Shown: positions 23,620-32,058 of the stretch, piece after piece | Position numbering within the stretch: position 1 is the stretch's first letter | How the letters are laid out: each line of letters begins with the position of its first letter | Assembly: GCA_008932955.1 (NCBI GenBank) | Contig: WBXE01000001.1 | Span: 1-37,569, forward strand | DNA from: Verrucomicrobiota bacterium | Lineage (GTDB): Bacteria > Verrucomicrobiota > Verrucomicrobiia > Verrucomicrobiales > Akkermansiaceae | Direction: 5' to 3' | DNA length: 37,569 nt | Notes under the pieces: model-generated | What the model was told of the DNA's origin: nothing | Database searches by the model: none | What the model saw: only the letters and a program-made list of their open reading frames with translations | Translations under genes and position numbers: made by a program

Positions 23620-24270
23620 GTGACAGTACAAGGACTAATTTTTGATTTGGACGGAACCTTGGTGGACTCGTTGCCGGGCATTGCCGCCTCGCTGAACCGG
23701 GCCCTCGCCAGCTTGAGTTTGCCACCGCATGGATTGCACACGATCCGCGGATTCATCGGCAATGGCGCGCGGGTCCTTGTTTCGCGCGCCGCACCACCGG
23801 GATCGGATGAGCCGCTGCTAGCCGCGCTGGAGCAGGCATTCAAGGCGGATTACGATCTAACGTGGCCGCAGGGCACGCTGGTCTATCCGGGGGTGGCCGG
23901 CTTGCTGGCTGAACTCCAGAAACGGGGAACGGCGCTGGCCGTCCTGTCCAATAAGCCGCACGCGTTCACCACCGCAATGGTCGGCGGAATGTTCCCGGCG
24001 GTGGCGTTTGCCGCCGTGTTAGGCCAGCGGGCGGGCATTCCGCACAAGCCCGATCCGGCGGGAGCCAATGAAATTGCCGCCATACTGGGTTTACCGGCGC
24101 AGGGGCTAACACTCATCGGGGATTCCACGATGGACATTGAGACAGCCCGCCGCGCGGGCATGCAGACGGTGGCGGTGAGTTGGGGCTATCACGACCGCGA
24201 GGCCCTGGAAGCGGTCATGCCCGACGCACTCATCGACACTCCTGATGAGTTGTTTGCGTTACTCCAATAA
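23620..24270 (+). CDS. HAD-superfamily phosphatase, phosphoglycolate phosphatase-like
   Basis: 216 residues from a GTG at 23620, which puts motif I (IFDLDGTLVDS) at the expected N-terminal position; a longer ATG start at 23563 is possible. Motif II is VLSNKPHAFT, motif III is the Lys of GIPHKPDPAGA, and motif IV is TLIGDSTMDIETARRAGM. The cap region (about residues 15-80) is helical, as in the Gph/PGMB type. It would hydrolyse a small phosphate ester, for example 2-phosphoglycolate from DNA repair, but HAD substrates cannot be read with confidence from sequence. Monocistronic. Confidence 0.88.
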   Translation: MTVQGLIFDLDGTLVDSLPGIAASLNRALASLSLPPHGLHTIRGFIGNGARVLVSRAAPPGSDEPLLAALEQAFKADYDLTWPQGTLVYPGVAGLLAELQKRGTALAVLSNKPHAFTTAMVGGMFPAVAFAAVLGQRAGIPHKPDPAGANEIAAILGLPAQGLTLIGDSTMDIETARRAGMQTVAVSWGYHDREALEAVMPDALIDTPDELFALLQ

Positions 24271-24371
24271 GGCGGCCAGAGCCTCTGGCGTTGTTGAAAA
24301 GCCAAAGATGTTGTCGTTAAATCAAATTCTGCGTCTTGAAGTCTTGGGTCTGTGGCACTGCCTCGATGGCA

Positions 24372-25154
24372 TCACTCATCCTTAAGCTCGCCGCCATAGA
24401 AGCTTTTGATATATCCGTACTCGACGAGCGTGTCCTGCCAGGCAGAGAGCGCATCAGGATTGCTGAAAATGCGGGAAGCCATCGCGAGCCATTCCTCGGC
24501 CTTAATAAGGTTCTTGTCGTCGTAGGCGATGGCCGCATGAGCGAAGTAATAATACGGCGAATCGTCATCCATCCCATACTTTTTGGCGAGGGCGAGGGCT
24601 TCGTCTTTGAGGCCGAGTTTCTTTTTGCAGAGAAGGATTTTGAATTCTGCGAGTCGGTAGAGGGAAAGATCACCCTTGGACAGAGACTGCAAGATTTTAC
24701 CAAACAGGTCATGGGCCTCCTGCCATTTTTTAGTGACGAAGAGGACTTCTGCGATATTAAAGTTGATGCTGGGATTCTCTGGGGAAAGCAGCAGGGCCTT
24801 GTTGAAGGCCGCCGCTGCCTTGTCGAAGCTGCGGAGTTCAACATAGCATGCGCCGCGCAAGTTGAGGCTTTCCGGGCTGTCGGGGAACACGGCATCGGTC
24901 TTGTCGAGGGCATCAAAAGTTTCGAAGACGCGTTTTTGCTGGAACAGGCGTTGGGACTCGCCGAGTTGTTTGGCAAATTCCTTGCGGCGTTCTTCCGGCA
25001 GATTGAGGAACGCCTGCTGGTTGGCGAGCAGCGGCTTGTTGGCGGCGGTCGGCGCGGCAGGTTTGGCGGGTTTGGCAGCGGGAGAGACCGGTTCGGCTTG
25101 GGCGCACACCGGGAGCAAGGCCAGCAGGAAGGGTAAGATGCGGATGGTATTCAT
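24372..25154 (-). CDS. Secreted tetratricopeptide-repeat protein
   Basis: 260 residues. A Sec signal peptide is clear (MNTIRILPFLLALLPVCAQA, cleavage about after AQA), followed by a Pro/Ala/Lys linker (about 21-45). Then come degenerate TPR helices; the best is SPESLNLRGACYVELRSFDK with AAAAFNKALLLSPENP and a second, FNIAEVLFVTKKWQEAHDLF. Such proteins act as scaffolds in the periplasm or on the outer membrane. No enzyme motif is seen. The gene converges with the HAD phosphatase and is divergent from nadE. The intervening 24310-24360 stretch has GTCTTGAAGTCTTGGGTCT words shared with other gaps. Confidence 0.85.
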   Translation of the reverse strand: MNTIRILPFLLALLPVCAQAEPVSPAAKPAKPAAPTAANKPLLANQQAFLNLPEERRKEFAKQLGESQRLFQQKRVFETFDALDKTDAVFPDSPESLNLRGACYVELRSFDKAAAAFNKALLLSPENPSINFNIAEVLFVTKKWQEAHDLFGKILQSLSKGDLSLYRLAEFKILLCKKKLGLKDEALALAKKYGMDDDSPYYYFAHAAIAYDDKNLIKAEEWLAMASRIFSNPDALSAWQDTLVEYGYIKSFYGGELKDE

Positions 25155-25307
25155 GGCTGAATGAGACTTCGTGGCAAACTAGGCGGAAAGCGGCGGCACG
25201 GCAAGCCGACAATTGGCGCAATTCGGGGAATTTATCTGCTGTAGGGTGGCATTGCTGAGAGTTTTGCATTTCACTTGGCGGCGGACAGGTGTTGTCTGCG
25301 TGTGTTC

Positions 25308-26945
25308 ATGAAAATCGGTCTAGCTCAAATCAATGCAGTAGTTGGGGATTTCCCAGCCAACGTGAAGCGCATTCTCGCCGCCTACCGCGAATGTCTGGAT
25401 GGCGGCGCCGAGTTGGTGGTCACCCCGGAACTGGCACTCGTCGGCTATCCACCGCGCGATTTGGTCTTCAAATCCCACTTTGTCCCGCGCTGCCTGCAGG
25501 CCCTCGATTACTTGGCAGGAGAAATTGGCGAGGTGCCGTTGGTCGTCGGTTACATCGACGTGCATCACCCGGCCCGCCCCGGCAAGCCGTTTCGCAACGC
25601 CGCGGCCTGGCTGGAGCAGGGGGCTATCCGCCAACGAATTTGGAAAACCCTGTTGCCCACTTACGATGTGTTCGACGAGCGGCGCTACTTCGAGCCCGGC
25701 GAAACCTGTGAACCGCTGCGCTGGAATGGTTGGCGCATCGGCGTGACCATTTGCGAGGACATTTGGACCGATGAGTCACTCCAGCGGCCATTCTACGACC
25801 GCGATCCTGTGGCGGAATTGAGCACTCTGGGCATCGACCTGTTGCTCAATCTGAGCGCCTCGCCGTTTCACCTCGGCAAGCCGTTGCAGCGCCAGGCATT
25901 GATCAGCGGAGTGGCCCGCGCGGCCAAGGTGCCGGTGGTTTACTGCAACGCGGTGGGTGGCAATGACCAACTCGTGTTCGACGGTCACTCGCTGGTGGCC
26001 GATGCCGCCGGGCACATCCGCGCGCAATTGCCGGGCTTTGTCGAAACCTGCCTAGTGATTGATCCGTTCAATACAGCTACCGCCGCCCAGATCGAGGCAG
26101 AAGCGGACCCCGCCCAGCTCTATCAGGCGCTGGTGCTCGGGCTGCGCGACTACGTCACCAAGTGCGGATTTTCCAGTGTTTGTCTCGGCCTGAGTGGCGG
26201 GATCGATTCCGCGCTCACCGCAGTCATCGCGGCTGATGCGCTCGGTCCGCAAGCCGTCCACGGGTTGACCATGCCCAGCGGGTATTCATCGGCGGGCAGC
26301 GTGGAGGATTCGTTAGCCCTGGCCCACAACCTGGGCATTGGCTGCGACGTAGTGCCCATCGGCGACGCCTTCGAGGCGGTCAAGGCGGCGATGCAACCAG
26401 TGTTTGCCGGCAAGCCCGAGGATGTCACTGAGGAAAATATGCAGGCCCGCATCCGTGGCTTGCTGCTGATGGCTCTATCTAACAAAGAGGGTCGACTCTT
26501 GCTCACCACCGGCAACAAGAGCGAATTGGCGGTCGGCTACTGCACGATTTACGGCGACATGTGCGGGGGTTTGGCGGTCATTTCCGACCTGCCGAAAGTG
26601 CGGGTCTATGAAGTGGCCCGCTGGCTCAACCGCGAGCGTGAAGTCATTCCCTGGAGCACGATCGACAAGCCGCCGAGTGCCGAACTGCGGCCCGATCAGA
26701 AGGATCAGGACACGTTGCCGCCCTACGAGACACTGGATGCCATCCTCGAGCTTTACGTCGAGCAGCACCTTTCCGCTGATGAAATCATTGGCCGCGGCTT
26801 TGAGGAAAACACCGTGCGCTGGATCCAACGTCGCGTCGATCTCAATGAATGGAAACGCCAGCAGGCCGCCCCCGGGCTGCGCGTTACGTCCAAGGCGTTT
26901 GGGATTGGCCGGCGCATGCCCATCGTGCAGCGTTTCGGCGGGTGA
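25308..26945 (+). CDS. nadE: Glutamine-dependent NAD+ synthetase
   Basis: It makes NAD+ from deamido-NAD+, ATP and glutamine, the last step of NAD synthesis. 545 residues with two domains. The N-terminal nitrilase-type glutaminase has the triad Glu41 (TPELALVGYPP), Lys113 (WKTLLPTYDVFDERRYF) and Cys149 (ICEDIW). The C-terminal synthetase has the ATP pyrophosphatase loop SGGIDS (296-301), GLTMPSGYSS and TTGNKSELAVGYCTIYGDM. The ATG at 25308 begins the typical MKIGLAQINA. It can use glutamine rather than ammonia. It appears monocistronic, ending 156 bases before the acyltransferase. Confidence 0.97.
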   Translation: MKIGLAQINAVVGDFPANVKRILAAYRECLDGGAELVVTPELALVGYPPRDLVFKSHFVPRCLQALDYLAGEIGEVPLVVGYIDVHHPARPGKPFRNAAAWLEQGAIRQRIWKTLLPTYDVFDERRYFEPGETCEPLRWNGWRIGVTICEDIWTDESLQRPFYDRDPVAELSTLGIDLLLNLSASPFHLGKPLQRQALISGVARAAKVPVVYCNAVGGNDQLVFDGHSLVADAAGHIRAQLPGFVETCLVIDPFNTATAAQIEAEADPAQLYQALVLGLRDYVTKCGFSSVCLGLSGGIDSALTAVIAADALGPQAVHGLTMPSGYSSAGSVEDSLALAHNLGIGCDVVPIGDAFEAVKAAMQPVFAGKPEDVTEENMQARIRGLLLMALSNKEGRLLLTTGNKSELAVGYCTIYGDMCGGLAVISDLPKVRVYEVARWLNREREVIPWSTIDKPPSAELRPDQKDQDTLPPYETLDAILELYVEQHLSADEIIGRGFEENTVRWIQRRVDLNEWKRQQAAPGLRVTSKAFGIGRRMPIVQRFGG

Positions 26946-27101
26946 ACCCAACAAGATTTTTTTTGATTTTGCTGGGCTGGGTATGATGGCATAACCCTCG
27001 CGAGCGCAGCTGGCATGCCCGCCATGTTTGCTCCCACCTGAAAAAATCCCTCTCGCCGCAGATTAATCAACCGCAGCATCCGCCACCACAATCCCTGTTG
27101 C

Positions 27102-28349
27102 ATGAGTACTCCCGACGAGCCACACCCCAAGCGCTGGCGCTGGCGCCTCGAATGGTTGTGCCAAACTGCACTGGAAAAACTTATCGGCTGGCTGCCGGGA
27201 CCGCTGGTGTTCCATCTGGGTGCACTGCTAGGCCGACTGGCCTGGCACTTCCTGCCGCAACGCCGCAAGACGGTGCTGCGCAATTTGCGCATCGCCTTTT
27301 GTGGTGAGCATGACCTGCCGACTTTGCGGCGGATGGCGCGGGACACGTTTCAACGCACCGGGGCCAATCTATTTTCCGCGGCGCGCACCGCCCGCCTAGC
27401 CCCTGCCCAGCTCGGCAGCGTGATCCACATCGAAAACCTCGAACTCTTGGAACAGGCGCTCGCCGGTGGCAAAGGCGTGGTGCTTTTGCTCTCGCACATG
27501 GGCAATTGGGAATTGCTCAGCCGCCTTGTCCACCTATTTCCACCGGGTACCCGCACCGGCGCGTTCTATCGGCCACTCAATAATCCCTTGCTAGATGCGG
27601 TCGTGCTCCAGCGCCGCCAAGCCGACGGCACCCGCATGTTTTCCAAACGCGACAGTCCGCATCTGGTCGCCGGCTTTTTGCGTGACGGGGGGGTTGTCGG
27701 CATTTTAGCGGACCAGCGAGTGGGGGTTGCCGGGGAGGTGGTGAGGTTTTTCGGGCGCCTGACGCGGGCCAGTCCGCTGCCGTGCTTGTTGGCGCGGCGT
27801 GCGAAGAGTTCGGTGCTGGCATTGTCTCTAACCACGGTAGCGGCGGGCCGCTGGAGTGCTCGGTTTGTGGCCATGGGAGACTCGAAGACCACCGATGGCT
27901 GCATGATGACGCTCGAACAGGCGATGCAGCGCGGGCCTTTAGACGTGTTTTGGCTGCAAGAACGCTGGAAAGTCTATATCGAGCAGGGTTTCACCATCGG
28001 CGATTGGCTCGGTCCCCAAACGCTTGGCAGCGGCAAGCCACACCGCGCCTTGGTCTGGCTGACCGATGCGCCGCCGGGGTGGTGTTTACCCGAGACGTGG
28101 CTGCATCCGCAGGTGATATATGAAGCTGTGTTAGAGCCGGGACAGACCCTGCCCGCGTGGCTGCCCCAGGCGACTCGCGTCCACACCGCCCCGCGTGGGG
28201 CGGCACGCGCCACGCTGCGCAAACTCATCGCCGCGATGGATTTGGCGGCGGTCTTGCCGATCGATTACCTCATCGCCAGTGGCACCCCGCAAGAGTTGGC
28301 GCAGGCCTGCCGCAGCGAATGCATCCCGCTGGTGTCCCTAACACCCTAA
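27102..28349 (+). CDS. LpxL/HtrB-type lysophospholipid acyltransferase with C-terminal extension
   Basis: 415 residues. Residues 1 to ~300 match the late acyltransferases of lipid A synthesis: GPLVFHLGALLGRLAWHFLP, RRKTVLRNLRIAF, the catalytic H-x4-E in SHMGNWE (His132, Glu137), and a late DVFWLQERWK. It would add an acyl chain to a lipid A precursor at the inner membrane. The last ~115 residues (RALVWLTDAPPGWCLPE onward) are not part of LpxL. They contain no motif I know, and the segment ends the first gene of what looks like an envelope operon with the glycosyltransferase 36 bases on. Confidence 0.9.
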   Translation: MSTPDEPHPKRWRWRLEWLCQTALEKLIGWLPGPLVFHLGALLGRLAWHFLPQRRKTVLRNLRIAFCGEHDLPTLRRMARDTFQRTGANLFSAARTARLAPAQLGSVIHIENLELLEQALAGGKGVVLLLSHMGNWELLSRLVHLFPPGTRTGAFYRPLNNPLLDAVVLQRRQADGTRMFSKRDSPHLVAGFLRDGGVVGILADQRVGVAGEVVRFFGRLTRASPLPCLLARRAKSSVLALSLTTVAAGRWSARFVAMGDSKTTDGCMMTLEQAMQRGPLDVFWLQERWKVYIEQGFTIGDWLGPQTLGSGKPHRALVWLTDAPPGWCLPETWLHPQVIYEAVLEPGQTLPAWLPQATRVHTAPRGAARATLRKLIAAMDLAAVLPIDYLIASGTPQELAQACRSECIPLVSLTP

Positions 28350-28385
28350 CGTTAATCCATTCTATTCGTGTTTCATCCAACCGAC

Positions 28386-29357
28386 ATGCCAGATCCAATC
28401 TCAAATGGCGGGAAGCCGCCGCCGGTCCCGGTCCCTGCTAGCAATATCTTGGTCATCAAGTTGGGGGCCCTCGGCGACATTATCCTGGCGATGGAAGCAT
28501 TCCAGGCCATCCGCAAGCATCATTCTAACGACACAATCACCTTGCTGACCCGCAGCCCGTTCGTTTCACTAACGGAAAAGATGCCGTGGTTCGATGTGAT
28601 TTGGGCCGATCCCGCGCCCAAGCTCTTGCAAGTGCCCAAATGGCTGGCCTTTCGCCGCCAACTGCGCAGCGGATATTTCAGCCGCGTCTACGACCTTCAG
28701 TGCAACGATCGGGCCGAATTCTACTTTAAACTGTTAGGCCCGGGCCGTCCCGAATGGTGTGGGGTGGCGCGGGGGTGTTCTCACCCGCGGCCGGATTTCG
28801 GCGGGGCCAACCTGCCGGTCACCGAGCGTTTGTTGCGGCTCATCGCGGCGGCGGGGGTGCCGCGCACTGGTGCGGCCGACCTCTCGTGGCTGGACGGAGA
28901 TGTATCTAACTACAAGTTGCCAGCCCGCTATGTGCTGTTGGTCCCCGGCTGCGCCCCGCAGCATCCCTACAAGCGCTGGCCCGCCCAGCATTTCGCCGGT
29001 TTGGTGGAAAAACTCGCCGCCCGCGGGATCACCGCAGTAGCTATCGGGACCGCCGTGGACAACGACGCCATCAGTGAAATCCAAGCCCTGGCCCCTGGCC
29101 TGATCAATCTGGCTGGCCGCACCGAGCTCGGGCAAGTCGCCGCGCTGGCACGCCGCGCCATCGCGGTGGTTGGCAATGATACCGGCCCGATACACGTCAC
29201 CGCCATGGTCGGCGCGCCTACCTTGGTCTTGATGTCGCGGGTCACCGATCCGGTGCGCATGTTGCCGCGCGGCCCGGAGGTTAGCTGGTTGAAACGCCAC
29301 GCACTTGCCGATCTAACATGCGAAGAGGTTTTCGCCGCTATCCCAGCCCGTATCTAG
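28386..29357 (+). CDS. Family 9 glycosyltransferase (heptosyltransferase-like)
   Basis: 323 residues from the ATG at 28386. The GT9 pattern is clear: ILVIKLGALGDIILAMEAF at the start, DLQCNDRAEF, VPGCAPQHPYKRWPAQHFA and the donor-site GNDTGPIHVTAMVGAPTLVL. Such enzymes transfer ADP-heptose to lipopolysaccharide core on the cytoplasmic side of the inner membrane. Downstream genes that make the ADP-heptose donor support that role. Which heptose or acceptor it serves is unknown. Confidence 0.92.
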   Translation: MPDPISNGGKPPPVPVPASNILVIKLGALGDIILAMEAFQAIRKHHSNDTITLLTRSPFVSLTEKMPWFDVIWADPAPKLLQVPKWLAFRRQLRSGYFSRVYDLQCNDRAEFYFKLLGPGRPEWCGVARGCSHPRPDFGGANLPVTERLLRLIAAAGVPRTGAADLSWLDGDVSNYKLPARYVLLVPGCAPQHPYKRWPAQHFAGLVEKLAARGITAVAIGTAVDNDAISEIQALAPGLINLAGRTELGQVAALARRAIAVVGNDTGPIHVTAMVGAPTLVLMSRVTDPVRMLPRGPEVSWLKRHALADLTCEEVFAAIPARI

Positions 29358-29369
29358 CAATCTATCCGC

Positions 29370-29918
29370 ATGCACCCAGCCGCTTTGATTTTCGACCGCG
29401 ACGGCACTCTCATCGAGCATGTGCCGTACCTGAGCGACCCGACGCAAGTGCGGTTGCTGCCAGGGGTGACCGCGGCACTGCGAGTGGCGGTGGCGGCCGG
29501 GGCCCGCTTGTTTTTGCACAGCAATCAATCGGGCGTTGGTCGCGGGCTCTTTGATCTGGCGGCGGTGGATGCCTGCAACCAGCGGCTCATCGAGTTATTG
29601 GATCTGGGACCGCGGCCGTTCGAGCGCATTTGCATTGCCCCGGAAGCGCCGGATGCACCCTCGCTCTATCGCAAGCCCTCGCCGTTGTTCGGGCTAGAGG
29701 TCATGCGCGAGTTTACTCTGCAACCAGATGCCGTTTGTTACCTCGGAGATCGCGGCAGCGACCTCGCCACCGCCCTGGCCGCCGGTACCCGCGGCGTGGG
29801 CATTGCCAGCGGCTTGGACGACCTGCGTGCCGAACTGCAGGCGCTCGGACTCACCGCTGCGTTCCCGGTTTTTGATTCCCTTGGCGCAGCTATCGAGTAC
29901 CTTTTCCCCCAGCCATGA
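29370..29918 (+). CDS. HAD-IIIA phosphatase, GmhB-like (heptose bisphosphate phosphatase)
   Basis: 182 residues. Motif I IFDRDGTLIEHVPYLSDP (Asp9, Asp11), motif II LHSNQSGVGRGLF, motif III RKPSPLFG and motif IV CYLGDRGSDLATALAAG are those of the histidinol-phosphatase/GmhB family. The likely step is removal of phosphate from C7 of heptose 1,7-bisphosphate before adenylylation. The Cys/His zinc loop of E. coli GmhB is missing: CIAPEAPDAPSLYRKP keeps only the first Cys. The gene overlaps the adenylyltransferase by 4 bases (ATGA), so translation is coupled. Confidence 0.85.
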   Translation: MHPAALIFDRDGTLIEHVPYLSDPTQVRLLPGVTAALRVAVAAGARLFLHSNQSGVGRGLFDLAAVDACNQRLIELLDLGPRPFERICIAPEAPDAPSLYRKPSPLFGLEVMREFTLQPDAVCYLGDRGSDLATALAAGTRGVGIASGLDDLRAELQALGLTAAFPVFDSLGAAIEYLFPQP

Positions 29919-30424
29919 GCCACTCCGACCCGCTGTCCCGAATTTATTTGTTAGAAAAACTCCTCGCCCTGCGGGCCCGGGCAGCGGCGGATGGCCGCCG
30001 GGTGGTTCTCACCAACGGCTGCTTTGACCTGTTGCACCGCGGCCATCTAACCTATCTGCAGCAATCCGCCGCACTTGGCGACTTGCTCATCGTCGCGGTC
30101 AACAGCGACGCCTCAGTGCGCGCACTCAAAGGCGAAGGCCGCCCCCTCAATAACGAGCAGGACCGCGCCTTCGCCCTAGCCTGCCTGCGCAGTGTCGATG
30201 CTACCGTCATTTTCCCCGGCCCCCGTCTCGCCGACGAAATCACCGCGCTCAAGCCCGACATTTATACCAAGGCCGGCGATTACTCACTGGATACCATCGA
30301 CGCTTCGGAACGCTCCGCGCTGCTAGCCACCGGCGCGGAGATTCGTTTCCTGCCGTTTGTGGCCGGCCATTCCACCACCTCCCACCTCCAGCGCCTCGGG
30401 GTCAGTCCCGCTTTTCGAGCATGA
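29915..30424 (+). CDS. rfaE2: D-glycero-beta-D-manno-heptose 1-phosphate adenylyltransferase (RfaE2 type)
   Basis: It transfers AMP to heptose 1-phosphate to give ADP-heptose. 169 residues, the stand-alone nucleotidyltransferase domain; in E. coli it is fused to a kinase in HldE. Motifs: VVLTNGCFDLLHRGHLTYLQ with HxGH at 41-44, VNSDASVRALKGEGRPL, and KAGDYSLDTID. The normal end GHSTTSHLQRL is followed by GVSPAFRA, coded inside the left arm of a long palindrome (30394-30422). The kinase partner is not in this cluster. Confidence 0.92.
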   Translation: MSHSDPLSRIYLLEKLLALRARAAADGRRVVLTNGCFDLLHRGHLTYLQQSAALGDLLIVAVNSDASVRALKGEGRPLNNEQDRAFALACLRSVDATVIFPGPRLADEITALKPDIYTKAGDYSLDTIDASERSALLATGAEIRFLPFVAGHSTTSHLQRLGVSPAFRA

Positions 30425-30476
30425 CTTTGCCGCCAGGGGGTCCGCGAATGCTTGAAAAGCGGGACTGACCCCGAGG
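30394..30476. repeat. Long palindrome, REP-like, overlapping the end of rfaE2
   Basis: Two 29-base arms (30394-30422 and 30448-30476) pair with a single mismatch around a 25-base loop. The core GGGGTCAGTCCCGCTTTT / AAAAGCGGGACTGACCCC resembles REP palindromes associated with REP-type tyrosine transposases (RAYT), from memory. The left arm encodes the last residues and the stop of rfaE2; the right arm ends 7 bases before the pgi stop. It could also act as a bidirectional terminator for these convergent genes. Confidence 0.85.
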
Positions 30477-30483
30477 GGTGTTG

Positions 30484-32049
30484 CTAGCTCCCGTCGCCCA
30501 GCCAAAATGTGTCTTGCGCCGGGATGGCTCCGCTTTTAGTTAGAGCAAATCCATTGGCGGAGAGGTGGTTTAGGCAATGATAGACATCCTCGGCATCGGC
30601 AGCGAGCTTGGCGGCGATGGGCTCGGCCGCCTGGGGTGTGGCGCTGAGTTGGCGGCGCACGTCGGCTAGCAGGGATAGGAAAATGCCCGCGGCCTTCTTA
30701 CCGGCTTCCACGCCGGGTTGGTGATAGGCGTTGATATTAACCAGCGAGGCGTAGAACGACACCGCCCGCTCGAACAAGGCGATGAGCAGACCGAGGTGGA
30801 ACGGGGTGACTTGCGGGATGGATAGGGTGAGGGATTGGCGCTTGCTGTCGTGGAGCGCCTTGCGGGTGCCGCGGAAAAACCCCTGCAGGTAATCGCCACT
30901 GGTGAAGCCGGGCTCCACTTCCATACTGGCGGCACCGCGGCCTGCGCGCACCTCGATGAAGGTGACGAAGAAATTGTTCACGCCGTCGCGCAATTGTTGG
31001 ACGTAGGCATGTTGGTCGGTGGAGCCCTTGTTGCCATAGACGGCGATGCCCTGATTGACCAGTTTGCCATCGAGATCGAGTTGCTTGCCTAACGACTCCA
31101 TCACGAGTTGTTGAAGGTATTTGGAAAACAACACCAGCGCATCCTTGTAGGGCAGCACCACCATGTCTTTGGCCCCGCACCCGGCCCCGGCATGGTGCCA
31201 GGCGAGCGCCAAGCGCATGGCGGCATTGGTGGCCACCTCCGGCTTGCGGGTTTGCGTGTCCATCGCTGCGGCACCGGCGAGTAAGGCGTCGATATCGATG
31301 CCTAACAAGGCGGCCGGCACCAGGCCGACGGTTGAGAGCACCGAGGTGCGTCCGCCGACCCAGTCTTCCATCGGAAACCTAGCGATAAAGTGTTGAGCGG
31401 TGGCGAAGCGGTCAAGCTGCGAACCGCAGCCAGTGACGGCCACGGCGTGGCGGCCGAAATCCAGACCGGCGGCGGTGTAGGCCGCCTGAGCTTCGAGCAT
31501 ACCATTGCGGGTTTCCGGGGTGCCACCGGATTTGGAAATGACTAGCACGAGGGTTTTTTCGAGTCCGGTTTTGGCCAGGCGGGCGAGCACCGCGTCAATG
31601 CCTGCGGGATCTGTGTTGTCGAAAAAATATAGTGGCAACTGCGCCTGTTGGCCCAACGCCTCGGCTAGCAATTGTGGCCCGAGCGCGGAGCCGCCGATGC
31701 CAATGAGCAGCACCTGTGCAAACGCGTTGCCCGAGGGGGCGACAATCGAGCCCGATAGAACAGCTCTGGCAAAGTCTTTGAGCGCCGCCAGCGGTTCGCT
31801 GATGGCGGCCTGGAGCTGAGGAGTGGGTGCCAGAGTACTGTTGCGCAACCAGTAATGGCCGACCATGCGGCCCTCATCAGGATTGGCGATGGCACCGGCT
31901 TCAAGTGCCGCCATATCTGCAAACGCTTTGGCGATGCGCGGAGCGAGCTCTGGGGGCGGACTGTCCGCCATCTCCATGAGCGATAGATCTAGCGAAAATC
32001 CGAGTTGCGGGTAGCGCAGAAGCTGCTGGTTATAGGTTTGCCAGGACAT
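30484..32049 (-). CDS. pgi: Glucose-6-phosphate isomerase
   Basis: It interconverts glucose 6-phosphate and fructose 6-phosphate in the cytoplasm. 521 residues. Motifs in order: LIGIGGSALGPQLLAEAL, VISKSGGTPETRNGM, GGRTSVLSTVG, the segment YGNKGSTDQHAYVQQLRDG, VTFIEVRAG, and NAYHQPGVEAGKKAA. The gene follows apt on the same strand with a 9-base gap, so the two are one transcript. The start at 32049 (MSWQTYNQQL) has no strong ribosome site. It converges with rfaE2. Confidence 0.95.
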   Translation of the reverse strand: MSWQTYNQQLLRYPQLGFSLDLSLMEMADSPPPELAPRIAKAFADMAALEAGAIANPDEGRMVGHYWLRNSTLAPTPQLQAAISEPLAALKDFARAVLSGSIVAPSGNAFAQVLLIGIGGSALGPQLLAEALGQQAQLPLYFFDNTDPAGIDAVLARLAKTGLEKTLVLVISKSGGTPETRNGMLEAQAAYTAAGLDFGRHAVAVTGCGSQLDRFATAQHFIARFPMEDWVGGRTSVLSTVGLVPAALLGIDIDALLAGAAAMDTQTRKPEVATNAAMRLALAWHHAGAGCGAKDMVVLPYKDALVLFSKYLQQLVMESLGKQLDLDGKLVNQGIAVYGNKGSTDQHAYVQQLRDGVNNFFVTFIEVRAGRGAASMEVEPGFTSGDYLQGFFRGTRKALHDSKRQSLTLSIPQVTPFHLGLLIALFERAVSFYASLVNINAYHQPGVEAGKKAAGIFLSLLADVRRQLSATPQAAEPIAAKLAADAEDVYHCLNHLSANGFALTKSGAIPAQDTFWLGDGS

Positions 32050-32058
32050 AATTTTCTG

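Noticed and set aside
26947..26976. Imperfect hairpin CCCAACAAGAT / ATTTTGCTGGG after nadE as a terminator
   Set aside because: The stem has a mismatch and a T-rich loop rather than a T-tract after the stem; not convincing.
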